DNA of 64,000 bases, from assembly GCF_015840915.1 (NCBI RefSeq), contig NZ_CP060398.1:2418001-2482000 (forward strand), given 5' to 3'. Origin of the DNA: Synechococcus sp. CBW1002 (GTDB lineage Bacteria; Cyanobacteriota; Cyanobacteriia; PCC-6307; Cyanobiaceae). The number at the start of each line of letters is the position of its first letter. Within the stretch, counting starts at the first letter, position 1. Under the pieces are notes generated by a model that searched no databases, was not told the origin of the DNA, and saw only the letters and a program-made list of their open reading frames with translations. The translations under genes and the position numbers were made by a program. This document shows, piece after piece, positions 50,117 through 58,453 of this stretch.

Positions 50117-50452
50117 TCAGGCCATCTGCAGCTTCTGCACCGACAGTGGCTGGCGCTGGGACTCGAGCTCACAGCGCTGAATCAGCTCCTGCTGGGCCAA
50201 CAGCCGCTCATCCAGCTCATCGACCCGTGCCAGACACTGCTGGATCGCGGGGATCACCTCCTCCTCCAGCAGGGTGATTTCCTCTTCTCCATAGGGCTGC
50301 TCGATCCAGGTGCGGCGCAGCGGCAGCCCACGACGACGCAGCAGGATCTCCTGCACCCCACGGAGGGTGGACTCGAGCAGCAGGAACGGATCCTCCTCAG
50401 GCCTGCAGAACGGGGAGGTGGCAGCGGAATTGCCTGCAGAGAGCGTGGCCAT
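50117..50452 (-). CDS. Helical phage protein, unknown
   Basis: This 111-residue protein has a coiled-coil C-terminal half (V-I-P-A-I-Q-Q-C-L-A-R-V-D-E-L-D-E-R-L) and an acidic middle. It is downstream of the holin-like gene on the same strand, separated by 115 bp of apparently empty sequence. Possible lysis accessory or tail remnant; no family is recognised. Confidence 0.45.
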   Translation of the reverse strand: MATLSAGNSAATSPFCRPEEDPFLLLESTLRGVQEILLRRRGLPLRRTWIEQPYGEEEITLLEEEVIPAIQQCLARVDELDERLLAQQELIQRCELESQRQPLSVQKLQMA

Positions 50453-50567
50453 GACGATCGGCGCCGAAACGGCGCAGCGACGGGACCGATCCCAGCGGAG
50501 GCGCGGCCGGCAGGACGGGCCTCAGACTGGAGAGGCCCGGAGCAAGCCCTTCTCCCGCTCCCAGGCG

Positions 50568-50849
50568 TTACCGGTCCATGCGCGTCAGCGCTGCTCCACC
50601 CAGCAGCGCCAGCAACAGCTTGAGGGTGGAATCAAAGCCGCCCTGCAGCCGCTCCAGCGTGCCGGGGCAGATCTGCCCTATCGGCCTGCCCTCCATCGCC
50701 CGCTGGCCGCAGACCCCAGCGGCGAGGGAATAGATCAGCAGCTGGGTGCCGATCACCACCGCCAGGATCTTGAACACAAACCGCTCGCGGTCGAACGGCG
50801 GCTTGGGCGGTCGGCCCCCAGCCGGTGGCAGCACCAGCCCCGGGGTCAC
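50568..50849 (-). CDS. Holin-like small membrane protein
   Basis: This 93-residue protein starts at GTG 50849, overlapping the stop of the L,D-transpeptidase gene (GTGA). It has two hydrophobic helices (about 28-45 and 73-86) joined by a short loop with two cysteines, and a charged C-terminus. Size, topology and pairing with a peptidoglycan enzyme fit a phage holin, but holins have no shared sequence motif. Confidence 0.45.
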   Translation of the reverse strand: MTPGLVLPPAGGRPPKPPFDRERFVFKILAVVIGTQLLIYSLAAGVCGQRAMEGRPIGQICPGTLERLQGGFDSTLKLLLALLGGAALTRMDR

Positions 50850-51589
50850 TGTTTTTCCTGGAACACCCCCACATAGACGGTGCCCTGGCGGTAGAGGGGC
50901 AGCACCTTGTCGCGCAGATCGGCGTTGTGCAGGCGAACGCAACCGAGGGTGGGGTGCAGGGGTTGCTGCGCTGCCCAGGCGCCGGGCCAGCCGCAGGCTG
51001 AGCCGCCGCCGTGGAGCATGATCCCGGCCCGGCCGTGAGCGGCCTCCTGGCCCTCCAGCTCTTCCATGTCGAAGCTGTACCAGCCGTAGGCCATGGCGGT
51101 ATCGGAGCAGGGCGGGTTGGGGTTCTGCTCGTAATCGGCGTAGAGCTGGCCAAGCCTGTAGAGCCCTGGCGGGGTGTCGGTGCTGTTCTGGGTCCAGTCG
51201 GTGTCGCTCCCCTGGCCGCGGGCCAGGCAGGGGATCTTCCAGAGGAAGGCCCCGGTGTGGTCGTAGGCCTCCATGTCCTGGTCCCGGTCATTCACCAGCA
51301 GGTAGGTGTCGCCGGGCTGGACGGGTGCTGCCAGCTGCGGGCCCGCCATCCCGGCTTCCTCTGAGCCGCGCGGATCGAGGCCGCCGCTGGGGACTGCTGG
51401 TGCCGGGGGCGCAGCGGGTTTCTGGCTGAAGGTGAGCGCCCAGGGGGCCTGCTCCTCGAGGACGGCCTCGCTGCCGGGCAGGGCAGCGATCGCGGCATGA
51501 AGGGTCCAGACGCCGGAGACCTGCTGGGGTTCACCGCGAAAGGCTTCAAAGCGGTCCTGGAACCGCTCGGCGGTCATGGGGCTAGCCAT
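50846..51589 (-). CDS. L,D-transpeptidase (YkuD) domain protein
   Basis: The 247-residue product has a Pro-rich linker and a C-terminal YkuD domain with I-M-L-H-G-G-G-S and the catalytic H-P-T-L-G-C-V-R-L-H-N. The first His and the Cys are those used for 3-3 peptide crosslinking. No signal peptide is seen from ATG 51589 (or 51577). In a phage context it may act in wall remodelling or lysis, with the overlapping holin-like gene downstream. A host-derived cargo gene is the alternative. Confidence 0.7.
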   Translation of the reverse strand: MASPMTAERFQDRFEAFRGEPQQVSGVWTLHAAIAALPGSEAVLEEQAPWALTFSQKPAAPPAPAVPSGGLDPRGSEEAGMAGPQLAAPVQPGDTYLLVNDRDQDMEAYDHTGAFLWKIPCLARGQGSDTDWTQNSTDTPPGLYRLGQLYADYEQNPNPPCSDTAMAYGWYSFDMEELEGQEAAHGRAGIMLHGGGSACGWPGAWAAQQPLHPTLGCVRLHNADLRDKVLPLYRQGTVYVGVFQEKQ

Positions 51590-51647
51590 AGGCGTGGTGC
51601 TGCTGAGCCCTGTTGCCAGTGCTGGCTTGGGGCCGCCGGCTGCGGGC

Positions 51648-51676
51648 AAAAAGAGAGCCCCGGCCGCAGCCGGGGC
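51648..51676 (-). terminator. Intrinsic terminator (leftward)
   Basis: On the minus strand GCCCCGGC and GCCGGGGC (51657-51664 and 51669-51676) form an 8-bp stem with a 4-nt loop, followed by TCTCTTTTT. It lies 40 bp after the stop of the small gene 51716-51913 and separates it from the L,D-transpeptidase gene. Confidence 0.7.
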
Positions 51677-51715
51677 CAAGGGCCCGAAGACCAAGGGCCC
51701 GAGGGATTCGCCCCC

Positions 51716-51913
51716 TCAGAAGGGCAGCTCGCTTTCGGGGAAGGAGCTCACCAGCGGCAGATTGAGCCGCTGGCGATCAAAGAGGACATCGGCGCAGAGG
51801 CGCTCCAGCCGCTCCAGGGGGGTGGGGAGATGGGCGGAGGCCTCCTCGCAGAGCAGCTCCAGGGTGCGGGAGCTGAGGAGCTGGAAGGCGCGGATGCGGG
51901 ATGCGGTAGCCAT
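51716..51913 (-). CDS. Small protein ending in an SSB-like ELPF tail, unknown
   Basis: This 65-residue helical product ends in F-P-E-S-E-L-P-F, an acidic tip resembling SSB C-termini. Its first 22 codons and upstream region lie in a 264-bp sequence repeated at 62.6 kb, where the gene is truncated. A good leftward terminator follows. No family is recognised; the intact end and terminator favour a real gene. Confidence 0.45.
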   Translation of the reverse strand: MATASRIRAFQLLSSRTLELLCEEASAHLPTPLERLERLCADVLFDRQRLNLPLVSSFPESELPF

Positions 51914-52111
51914 GGCAGGCGTAGCGGAGACCCCGAAGCAGGCCGGGCGGGGTCAAGGGGCAGCCCCCTCTGCAATGCGGAGCGCAGCGCAGCCATCGAA
52001 CAAGTCGGCTGACTTGCGCAGCCCTTGAGGCCGCCCGGACCATGAGGAGGGCTGCGCGTAGCCGATCCACAGAGCGCCGGTGGGGCAGGGACTGGATCAG
52101 CCCTGTCCGGC
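51848..52111 (+). repeat. 264-bp direct repeat, copy A
   Basis: This segment is nearly identical, with only scattered mismatches, to 62613-62877 in the same orientation. It includes the start of the small gene 51716-51913 and its upstream region. A shortened third copy is at 61751-61826. The two full copies bracket about 10.5 kb. Confidence 0.9.
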
Positions 52112-52164
52112 TGTGGTCGCTTGGTGCAGCGCTCCAACTCCCAGAGGCGCCCGCCTACTCAGTG

Positions 52165-52502
52165 ATGCTGTCCTCGCCCGAGGCTCATGCCGTGTTCCGC
52201 ACCACCAGCCTGTTTCTGCTGACGGCGGCCGCCGAGAGCCTGGGGTGTTACCAAGCCGACCTGGTGCTGCGTCAGCAGCGGCCGATCTGCTCCTGATCTC
52301 CGCCGCCATCTCCCTGGCGATCTACGTATGGCTGCCCACCTTCCACCCCACCGCAGCTCGCCGGGTGTACGCCTCCTTTGGCGCGATGGTTGTGGCGATT
52401 GCCCTGGCGTGGTGACGGCTGGTGGATGGGGTGCCGCTCACGGCCCTTGATCTCACCGGGGTGGCTGTGATCCTCACCGGAATGACGATCCTGATGGGCT
52501 GA
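52165..52502 (+). pseudogene. Broken UPF0060/YnfA family membrane protein gene
   Basis: Segments of a YnfA-type four-helix SMR-like protein occur in order: S-L-F-L-L-T-A-A-A-E-S-L-G-C-Y in one frame; after a one-base loss near 52275, L-L-L-I-S-A-A-I-S-L-A-I-Y-V-W-L and F-H-P-T-A-A-R-R-V-Y-A-S-F-G in another; then TGA (52413) where the family has Trp; then R-L-V-D-G-V-P-L-T-A-L-D-L-T-G. One frameshift and one nonsense change inactivate it. Confidence 0.8.
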
Positions 52503-52536
52503 GAGGGGCGCCCCTCTGCCGCAATCCAGTCAGGGA

Positions 52537-53925
52537 TCAGGCTCTTTGCTCTCCGTGATGGGTTGAATCCGCCAGAGGGACGGCCAGGCAGAAGCAACTG
52601 CCAGCTCCAGGGGTGGATTGGAGGCTGATCACACCCCCATGGCGGCGGGCGATGGCCTGGGCGATCGCCAGGCCCAATCCCGTGCCTCCCTGCTGGCGGG
52701 TGCGGGCAGGATCCAGGCGCGTGAAGCGGTCAAAGATGCACTCCTGCTCGGCAGCAGGGATGCCGGGCCCGCGGTCACGGACCGTCAGCCGGATCTCGCG
52801 GCCGCGCTGCTCCAGGCCCACCACGACGGACGTGTCCGCAGGGCTGTGCTGAATCGCGTTGCTCAGCAGGTTGATCACCAGCCGGCTGAGCTCCGACTCG
52901 ACCCCCAACACCCAGGCGGAGGCGATCCAGGGAGCCTGCTCCAGGCTCACCTGGGCTGCAGCGGCCGTCTCGCCGAAGTCCTCCAGCACATCGGCTGTGA
53001 TCTCCGCGAGATCACAGCTCTGTTTCTGGCTCTGGAGGCAGGGTCGCTCCAGGCTGGCCAGCAACAGCAGATCGGCGATCAGCTGCTGCAGGCGCCGGCC
53101 CTGGGCAAGGACCCGATCCAGGCTGGGGGCGGCCTTGCCGTTTGGCGTTGCAGCACTGGCGCCCTGTTCTGCCTCCACCAGCGCCAGCAGGTTGGCCAGG
53201 GGCGTGCGCAGCTCATGGGCCACATCGGCGCTGAATTGCTCCTGTCGGCGATAGGCCTCCAGCAAGGGAGCCATCGCCAAACCCGCCAGCCACCAGCTGG
53301 CCAGTGCCATCGCCACCATGGCCAGTAGGAACACCCCATGGCCCAGCCACCACAACCGCTCGGCCTCCGCATCGAGATCCGCCAGGCTGCGTGAAATCTG
53401 GAGGTAGCCCCAGATCGGTTCGCCAGAACCATTGGAGTGATGAAGGTGGATCGCATAGGTGCCCCACCGCTCCCTTCCGTGGGGGTTGCTGAGTGACCAG
53501 CCCAGGGTTTCTGGTGTTGATTCCACCGGTACGTCGCCAGGGGATCGGGCGATCAGGGCCCCCTGGTGGTCCAGCACCCGCAGCTTGTAGCGACTGGGAT
53601 CCGTGGCGCTGATCGCATGGCGATGGAGCAGATCCGGCGCTGGGCGGCAGACCTCACCAGCCAGGCAAAGCCCCGGCAGCACCGCTGCGAGGCTGGTGGA
53701 GGGCACGGCATCCCGCGGCAGCACGGGCTTGAGGCTGTCGTGCATGGTGCCGGCCAGGGTCTGCAGCTCCCGTCGGATCGCCGTTTCCTGGGTCTGCAGC
53801 AGCAGCCGGCCCATGGTCAAACCCGCGGCATAGAGGAGCGCTCCCATCACCACCAGGGACAGGCCTGCCAGACGCAGACGCGCACGCCAGAGCAGCCCAG
53901 GCGCCGGGGAACGCATCGGGCTCAT
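52537..53925 (-). CDS. Sensor histidine kinase, NrsS/RppB-like
   Basis: This 462-residue kinase has TM helices at about 17-40 and 190-212 flanking a periplasmic sensor domain containing L-P-G-L-C-L-A-G-E-V-C. The H-box is V-A-H-E-L-R-T-P, with N-box N-L-L-S-N-A-I-Q-H-S, D-R-G-P-G-I, and G-T-G-L-G-L-A. Length, layout and pairing with an RppA-like regulator divergent from an RND metal pump match the cyanobacterial nickel-responsive NrsSR arrangement. The metal is not proven. Its start overlaps the regulator stop (ATGA). Confidence 0.8.
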   Translation of the reverse strand: MSPMRSPAPGLLWRARLRLAGLSLVVMGALLYAAGLTMGRLLLQTQETAIRRELQTLAGTMHDSLKPVLPRDAVPSTSLAAVLPGLCLAGEVCRPAPDLLHRHAISATDPSRYKLRVLDHQGALIARSPGDVPVESTPETLGWSLSNPHGRERWGTYAIHLHHSNGSGEPIWGYLQISRSLADLDAEAERLWWLGHGVFLLAMVAMALASWWLAGLAMAPLLEAYRRQEQFSADVAHELRTPLANLLALVEAEQGASAATPNGKAAPSLDRVLAQGRRLQQLIADLLLLASLERPCLQSQKQSCDLAEITADVLEDFGETAAAAQVSLEQAPWIASAWVLGVESELSRLVINLLSNAIQHSPADTSVVVGLEQRGREIRLTVRDRGPGIPAAEQECIFDRFTRLDPARTRQQGGTGLGLAIAQAIARRHGGVISLQSTPGAGSCFCLAVPLADSTHHGEQRA

Positions 53926-54632
53926 GCCGGCCGATCGAGCTGAGGCTGGAAGCGGTAGCCCTTGCTGGGCACCGTTTCGATCGGTGACGGCAGGCCATGG
54001 GTCGCCAGCTTGCGCCGCAGCAGCCGCACCTGGGCCGCCACCACATTGCTCACCGGGTCCTGGTGCAGATCCCAGAGCTGATGGCGCAGCCGCGAGCCGG
54101 GAATGATCTGGCCGGGATGTTCCATGAAATAGGCCATCAACTGCTGCTCCTTGGCCGACAGCTCGACGGCCACCTCCCCGCCTGGCGTGCTCACCAGCAA
54201 CTCAGCCTTGGCCGGATCGAGGCGAAAGCAGCCCACCTCCAACAGCGGTTCCCGGTAGGCAGGCTGACGGCGCTGCAAGGCCCGGATCCGGGCCAGCAAT
54301 TCCTCCATCGCAAAGGGTTTGCTGAGGTAGTCGTCGGCGCCGGCATCGAGTCCCTCCACTCGATCGGCCGTGTCGCTGCGAGCGGTCAGCAACAGAACCG
54401 GCAACTCGTAGCCGGCCGAGCGGGCCCGGCGGCAGAGCTCCACACCGCTCAAGGCCGGCAGCATCCAATCCAGGATGGCCAGGTCGTAGCGAGCCAGCTG
54501 GGCGCCCAACAGGGTCCAGCCCTCAAGGCCATCGCCGCAGTGATCCACCACATGGCCTTGCTGCTGCAACACCGCCTGAATCGCGCCGGCCAGATCCGCC
54601 TCGTCTTCCACCAGCAGGATCCGCAGCGGCAT
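53922..54632 (-). CDS. OmpR-family response regulator, NrsR/RppA-like
   Basis: The 236-residue product has a receiver domain (E9-D10, phosphoacceptor D55 in I-L-D-W, K in L-S-K-P-F) and a winged-helix effector domain (V-E-L-S-A-K-E-Q-Q-L-M near residue 150). The sequence from R-I-L-L-V-E-D-E onward closely follows RppA/NrsR. ATG 54632 is chosen as the canonical start. It is divergent from the efflux genes across an 88-bp intergenic region containing a direct repeat. Confidence 0.85.
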   Translation of the reverse strand: MPLRILLVEDEADLAGAIQAVLQQQGHVVDHCGDGLEGWTLLGAQLARYDLAILDWMLPALSGVELCRRARSAGYELPVLLLTARSDTADRVEGLDAGADDYLSKPFAMEELLARIRALQRRQPAYREPLLEVGCFRLDPAKAELLVSTPGGEVAVELSAKEQQLMAYFMEHPGQIIPGSRLRHQLWDLHQDPVSNVVAAQVRLLRRKLATHGLPSPIETVPSKGYRFQPQLDRPA

Positions 54633-54674
54633 CGGCAGGGGGCTTGAGCTGGCAGATGCTAGTGAGCACAAGCG

Positions 54675-54693
54675 ATTTCACCTGATTTTCATC
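54675..54693 (+). promoter_or_regulatory. Direct TTTCA repeat in the divergent promoter, likely regulator site
   Basis: ATTTCAcctgATTTTCA gives two half-sites one helical turn apart, the usual arrangement for OmpR-family regulators. It lies between the regulator gene (leftward) and the metal-efflux genes (rightward), so it could control both. Confidence 0.45.
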
Positions 54694-54720
54694 GCGGTTG
54701 CGCCAAGCTCCGTCCACCTG

Positions 54721-55329
54721 TTGCTTTCGTGGGCCTTGCTCAACCGACTCCTGCCGCTGACCGCCGGTGCCAGTCTCGCGGCCGCTGCCCTGCTCACCGT
54801 TCCTGTCGCCACTCCTGTCGCGGTGGCGCATGTGGGCCATGGAGACGAGTTCCAGCAGACGGGCGATGCCCGCCAGGTGCAGCGCAATGCCGATGGTGAC
54901 GCCCTCCTGGGCATTGCCACCAAGAAGCCAGAGTCAGGGCCGGATGGCCTCAGCGTGCCAACCACGGCGCTGGTGGATGCCAATGGCAAACCCCTGCTGT
55001 TCGTGCAGACGGAGAAGACCTACGACCCGGTCTACGTGGTGACCGGTGCCAACCAGGGCGATCGGGTGGTGGTGACGGAAGGCATCGATCCCACCGACGA
55101 CGTGGTGACCACGGGGGCGCTTTCGCTCTATGCCGAATCGAGGAAGACCCAGCAGGCAGAACCTGCGTCGGCGAACGACAAGCCGGATGAAACAACGGCT
55201 TCTGCCCCTGAATCGGTTTCAGCCAGCTCTGGGTTGCCGATTCCTGGGCTGGCCGTGGGCGCCGGCGCCGCTGTGCTGGTCATCGGCGGTGGGATCTGGC
55301 TGAGCCGTCGCAAGAAGACGGATGCTTGA
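54721..55329 (+). CDS. Short RND adaptor-like protein with C-terminal TM anchor
   Basis: This 202-residue protein starts at a TTG with a signal peptide, then H-V-G-H-G-D-E-F. It contains only the membrane-proximal part of a CusB/CzcB-type adaptor: V-P-T-T-A-L-V-D, L-L-F-V-Q-T-E, then Y-V-V-T-G-A-N-Q-G-D-R-V-V-V-T-E-G-I-D-P-T-D-D-V-V-T-T-G-A. A linker and a TM helix at about 175-193 follow, with an R-R-K-K end. The coiled-coil and lipoyl domains are absent. It overlaps the pump gene by 8 bp. Confidence 0.65.
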   Translation: MLSWALLNRLLPLTAGASLAAAALLTVPVATPVAVAHVGHGDEFQQTGDARQVQRNADGDALLGIATKKPESGPDGLSVPTTALVDANGKPLLFVQTEKTYDPVYVVTGANQGDRVVVTEGIDPTDDVVTTGALSLYAESRKTQQAEPASANDKPDETTASAPESVSASSGLPIPGLAVGAGAAVLVIGGGIWLSRRKKTDA

Positions 55330-58300
55330 GCGGCTGCTCAACGCCACGCTGCGGTTTTCGATCGCTCGCCGCTGGCTGATCGTGGCCGCTGCGGTGGTTA
55401 TCAGTCTCTGGGGCCTGCTGGCCGTGAGCCAGATGCCGCTGGATGTGTTTCCGCCCTTTGCGCCGCCGCAGGTGGATGTGCAGACCAGCGCCGATGGCCT
55501 CTCGCCCGAGGAGGTGGAAACCCGGATCACCCTGCCGATCGAGTCGGCCGTGAACGGCATCCCCGGGGTGGAGACGGTGCGCTCCTCCTCCAAGGCGGGC
55601 CTGTCGATGGTGCAGGTGGTGTTCCACCAGAACGCCGATATCTTCCGCGCTCGCCAGTCGGTGGCGGAGCGGTTGCAGCAGGTGAGCACCCAGCTTCCCG
55701 CCAATGCCACCGCACCGGAGCTGTCGCCGCTTGTGTCCCCGCTCGGCACGATCCTGCAGGTGGCCTTCACGGCGGCAGGCGATGGCGCCACATCCTTGAT
55801 GGATCTGCAGCAGCTGGTGCTGCGCTCCTATCGCCAGGCCATCCTGGCGGTCCCTGGTGTGGCCCAGGTGACGATCTACGGCGGTGATGAGCAGCAGTTT
55901 CAGGTGCTGATCGACCCCCACGAACTGCAGGTGCAGAACGTCTCGCTCCAAGCGGTGATGGAGGGGGTCTCCAAGGCCATGGCCACCAGCCCCGGAGGCT
56001 TCCTGATTGCCGGCGGCCAGGAGCGGCTGATCCGCCCGATGGGGCAGATCGAGCAAGTCAGCGACCTGGCGGAGGCGGCGGTGCGCAACGAGCAGGGGCA
56101 ACCGGTGCTGCTTTCCACCTTGGCGGAGGTCAAACGCGACGCAGCGCTCAAACGGGGTGACGCCAGCTTCAACGGCAAGCCCGCCGTCGTGCTGATGGTG
56201 ACCAAGCAGCCCGACGTGGACACACCCACCGTGACCGGCGCGGTGGAGCGACGCCTGGCCGAACTGAACCGAACCCTGCCGGCGGATGTGCAGACCCACG
56301 TCACATTTCGTCAGAGCAACTTCATCGACAGCGCTATCCGCAATGTGAGCGAGTCGCTGCTGCAGGGGGTGGTGATCGTTTCGGTGGTGATCGTGCTGTT
56401 CCTGATGAACTGGCGCGCTGCCGTGATCAGCCTCAGCGCCATTCCGCTTTCGCTGCTGATCGGCCTGATGCTGATGAAGGCCCTCGGCCTCGGCATCAAC
56501 ACCATGACCCTGGGCGGGCTGGTGGTGGCGATCGGTTCGGTGGTCGACGACTCGATCGTCGACATGGAGAACTGCTACCGGGGCCTGCGCCGCAACCAGG
56601 CGAGCAGCACGCCCAAATCACCGTTGCAAGTGGTGTTTGACACCTCGCTGGAGGTGCGCCAGCCCGTGCTGTTCTCCACCGTGATCATTGCGGTGGTGTT
56701 CGCGCCGATCTTCTCGCTCACCGGCGTGGAAGGACGGATCTTTGCGCCCATGGGCCTGGCCTACCTGCTCTGCATCGGCGCCTCCACCCTGGTGGCGGTG
56801 ACCCTGTCACCGGCCCTCTGCGCCATCCTGCTGGCGCCGGTTCAGCTGCACGAGGAGAACACCTGGATCGCCAACCAGGCCCAGCGCCTCTATCGCCCTG
56901 TGCTGGATCTGGCCCTGACCTCACCGCAGCGGGTGCTGGCCATGGCCCTGGCTCTTGTGATCGCCACCACCCTCATCCTGCCGGCACTGGGGCGGGTGTT
57001 TCTGCCTGAGTTCCGTGAAAAGTCGCTGGTGAATTCGATGGTGCTCTACCCGGGGGTGTCACTGGAGATGACCAATCGGGCCGGCCTGGCCCTGACCCGT
57101 TCGCTGCAGAACAACCCTCTGTTCGAGTGGGTGCAGGTGCGCACCGGCCGCGCGCCTGGTGATGCCGATGGTGCGGGTGTGAACCTGGCCCATGTGGATG
57201 TGGAACTCAGTGATCGGGCGATGGCCAACCGCCCAGCCGCCATTGCCGAACTGCGGCAGGCGTTTCAGAAGCTGCCGGGCGTGGCTTCCAACATCGGCGG
57301 CTTCATCTCCCACCGAATGGATGAGGTGCTCTCCGGGGTCCGCAGTGCCATCGCGATCAAGATCTACGGCACCGATCTGGGCGAGCTGCGCCGCATCGGC
57401 GAGGCCGTGGAGACAGCGATCAAGCCGATCACCGGAGTGGTGGATCTGCAGCTGGAGCCCCAACTGCCCATCCCCCAGGTCCAGATCCACTACGACCGCC
57501 CCCTGGCCTCGGCCCTGGGCCTCAGCATTGAAGAGCTGTCGCAGGCCGTGGAGATTGCCCTTAACGGCAAGGTGGTGGGCCACGTAGTGGAAAGCGGTCT
57601 GCGCAGCGATGTGCTGGTGCAGCTCCAGCCAGACGCGCGCGCAAGCCTGGAGGCGATCCGCTCGGTGCCGGTGGCTTTCTCCAATGGCATGACGGTGCCG
57701 CTGGGCAGCGTCGCCTGGATCGACGAAGGCCTGGGCTCCAACGTCGTCAACCGGGAGGACGTGTCCCGGATGATCGTGGTCTCCGCCAACGTCAGCGGCC
57801 GGCCGCTCGGCACTGTCGTCAAAGACATCCAGCGCACCATTGCCCGCGAGGTGCCACTGCCTCAGGGCTACACGATCCGCTACGGCGGCCAGTTCGAATC
57901 AGAAGAACGGGCAACCGCGTCTCTGATCTTCTACAGCGCTGTTGCCGCAGTGGTGATCAGTGTGCTGATGGTGATCTCGGTGAAATCTCTGCCGGCCACG
58001 GTGGCGATCATGCTCAATCTGCCCCTGGCCCTGATTGGCGGTGTGGTGGCCGTGTTGCTCACGGGAGGAGTGCTATCAATCGCCTCGCTGATCGGCTTCA
58101 TCACGCTGTTTGGCATCGCCGTGCGCAATGGGTTGTTGCTGGTGGACAACTACAACCGCCGCCATGCCGATGGGCAACCCCTGAGCGAGGTGATCCGTGA
58201 GGGAAGCCTGGAGCGCCTCAACGCCATCTTGATGACTGCGCTCTCGTCCGCGCTGGGTGCCTTGCCGTTGGCGCTGGCGTTCGGGGCCGGCAACGAAATC

Positions 58301-58453
58301 CTGCAGCCCCTGGCCGTTGTGGTGCTGGGCGGCCTGATCACCTCCACGGCGCTGACATTGCTGGTGCTACCCGCGCTGTATGTGCGCTTTGGCCGTTGGC
58401 TGTTGCCGCCGATCCACACCTCCATGCCTTCTCTCGCGCTGTCTCAGCCATGA
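55322..58453 (+). CDS. Heavy-metal efflux RND pump (CzcA/CusA/NrsA-like)
   Basis: This 1043-residue inner-membrane proton/metal antiporter has 12 TM helices and two large periplasmic loops. The TM4 motif reads A-I-G-S-V-V-D-D-S-I-V-D-M-E-N, the HME-RND signature with paired aspartates. The early segment L-D-V-F-P-P-F-A-P-P-Q-V and the later F-G-I-A-V-R-N-G-L-L-L-V-D-N are also typical. It would export nickel, cobalt or another divalent metal together with the adaptors and a TolC. It overlaps neighbours on both sides, so the operon is tight. Confidence 0.9.
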   Translation: MLERLLNATLRFSIARRWLIVAAAVVISLWGLLAVSQMPLDVFPPFAPPQVDVQTSADGLSPEEVETRITLPIESAVNGIPGVETVRSSSKAGLSMVQVVFHQNADIFRARQSVAERLQQVSTQLPANATAPELSPLVSPLGTILQVAFTAAGDGATSLMDLQQLVLRSYRQAILAVPGVAQVTIYGGDEQQFQVLIDPHELQVQNVSLQAVMEGVSKAMATSPGGFLIAGGQERLIRPMGQIEQVSDLAEAAVRNEQGQPVLLSTLAEVKRDAALKRGDASFNGKPAVVLMVTKQPDVDTPTVTGAVERRLAELNRTLPADVQTHVTFRQSNFIDSAIRNVSESLLQGVVIVSVVIVLFLMNWRAAVISLSAIPLSLLIGLMLMKALGLGINTMTLGGLVVAIGSVVDDSIVDMENCYRGLRRNQASSTPKSPLQVVFDTSLEVRQPVLFSTVIIAVVFAPIFSLTGVEGRIFAPMGLAYLLCIGASTLVAVTLSPALCAILLAPVQLHEENTWIANQAQRLYRPVLDLALTSPQRVLAMALALVIATTLILPALGRVFLPEFREKSLVNSMVLYPGVSLEMTNRAGLALTRSLQNNPLFEWVQVRTGRAPGDADGAGVNLAHVDVELSDRAMANRPAAIAELRQAFQKLPGVASNIGGFISHRMDEVLSGVRSAIAIKIYGTDLGELRRIGEAVETAIKPITGVVDLQLEPQLPIPQVQIHYDRPLASALGLSIEELSQAVEIALNGKVVGHVVESGLRSDVLVQLQPDARASLEAIRSVPVAFSNGMTVPLGSVAWIDEGLGSNVVNREDVSRMIVVSANVSGRPLGTVVKDIQRTIAREVPLPQGYTIRYGGQFESEERATASLIFYSAVAAVVISVLMVISVKSLPATVAIMLNLPLALIGGVVAVLLTGGVLSIASLIGFITLFGIAVRNGLLLVDNYNRRHADGQPLSEVIREGSLERLNAILMTALSSALGALPLALAFGAGNEILQPLAVVVLGGLITSTALTLLVLPALYVRFGRWLLPPIHTSMPSLALSQP

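Noticed and set aside
51684-51715. A right attachment site resembling the tRNA-Ser 3' end
   Set aside because: The segment GGGATTCGCCCCCT only loosely resembles a T-arm. I found no copy of the tRNA 3' sequence (GGTTCGAATCCCACC) elsewhere in the window.
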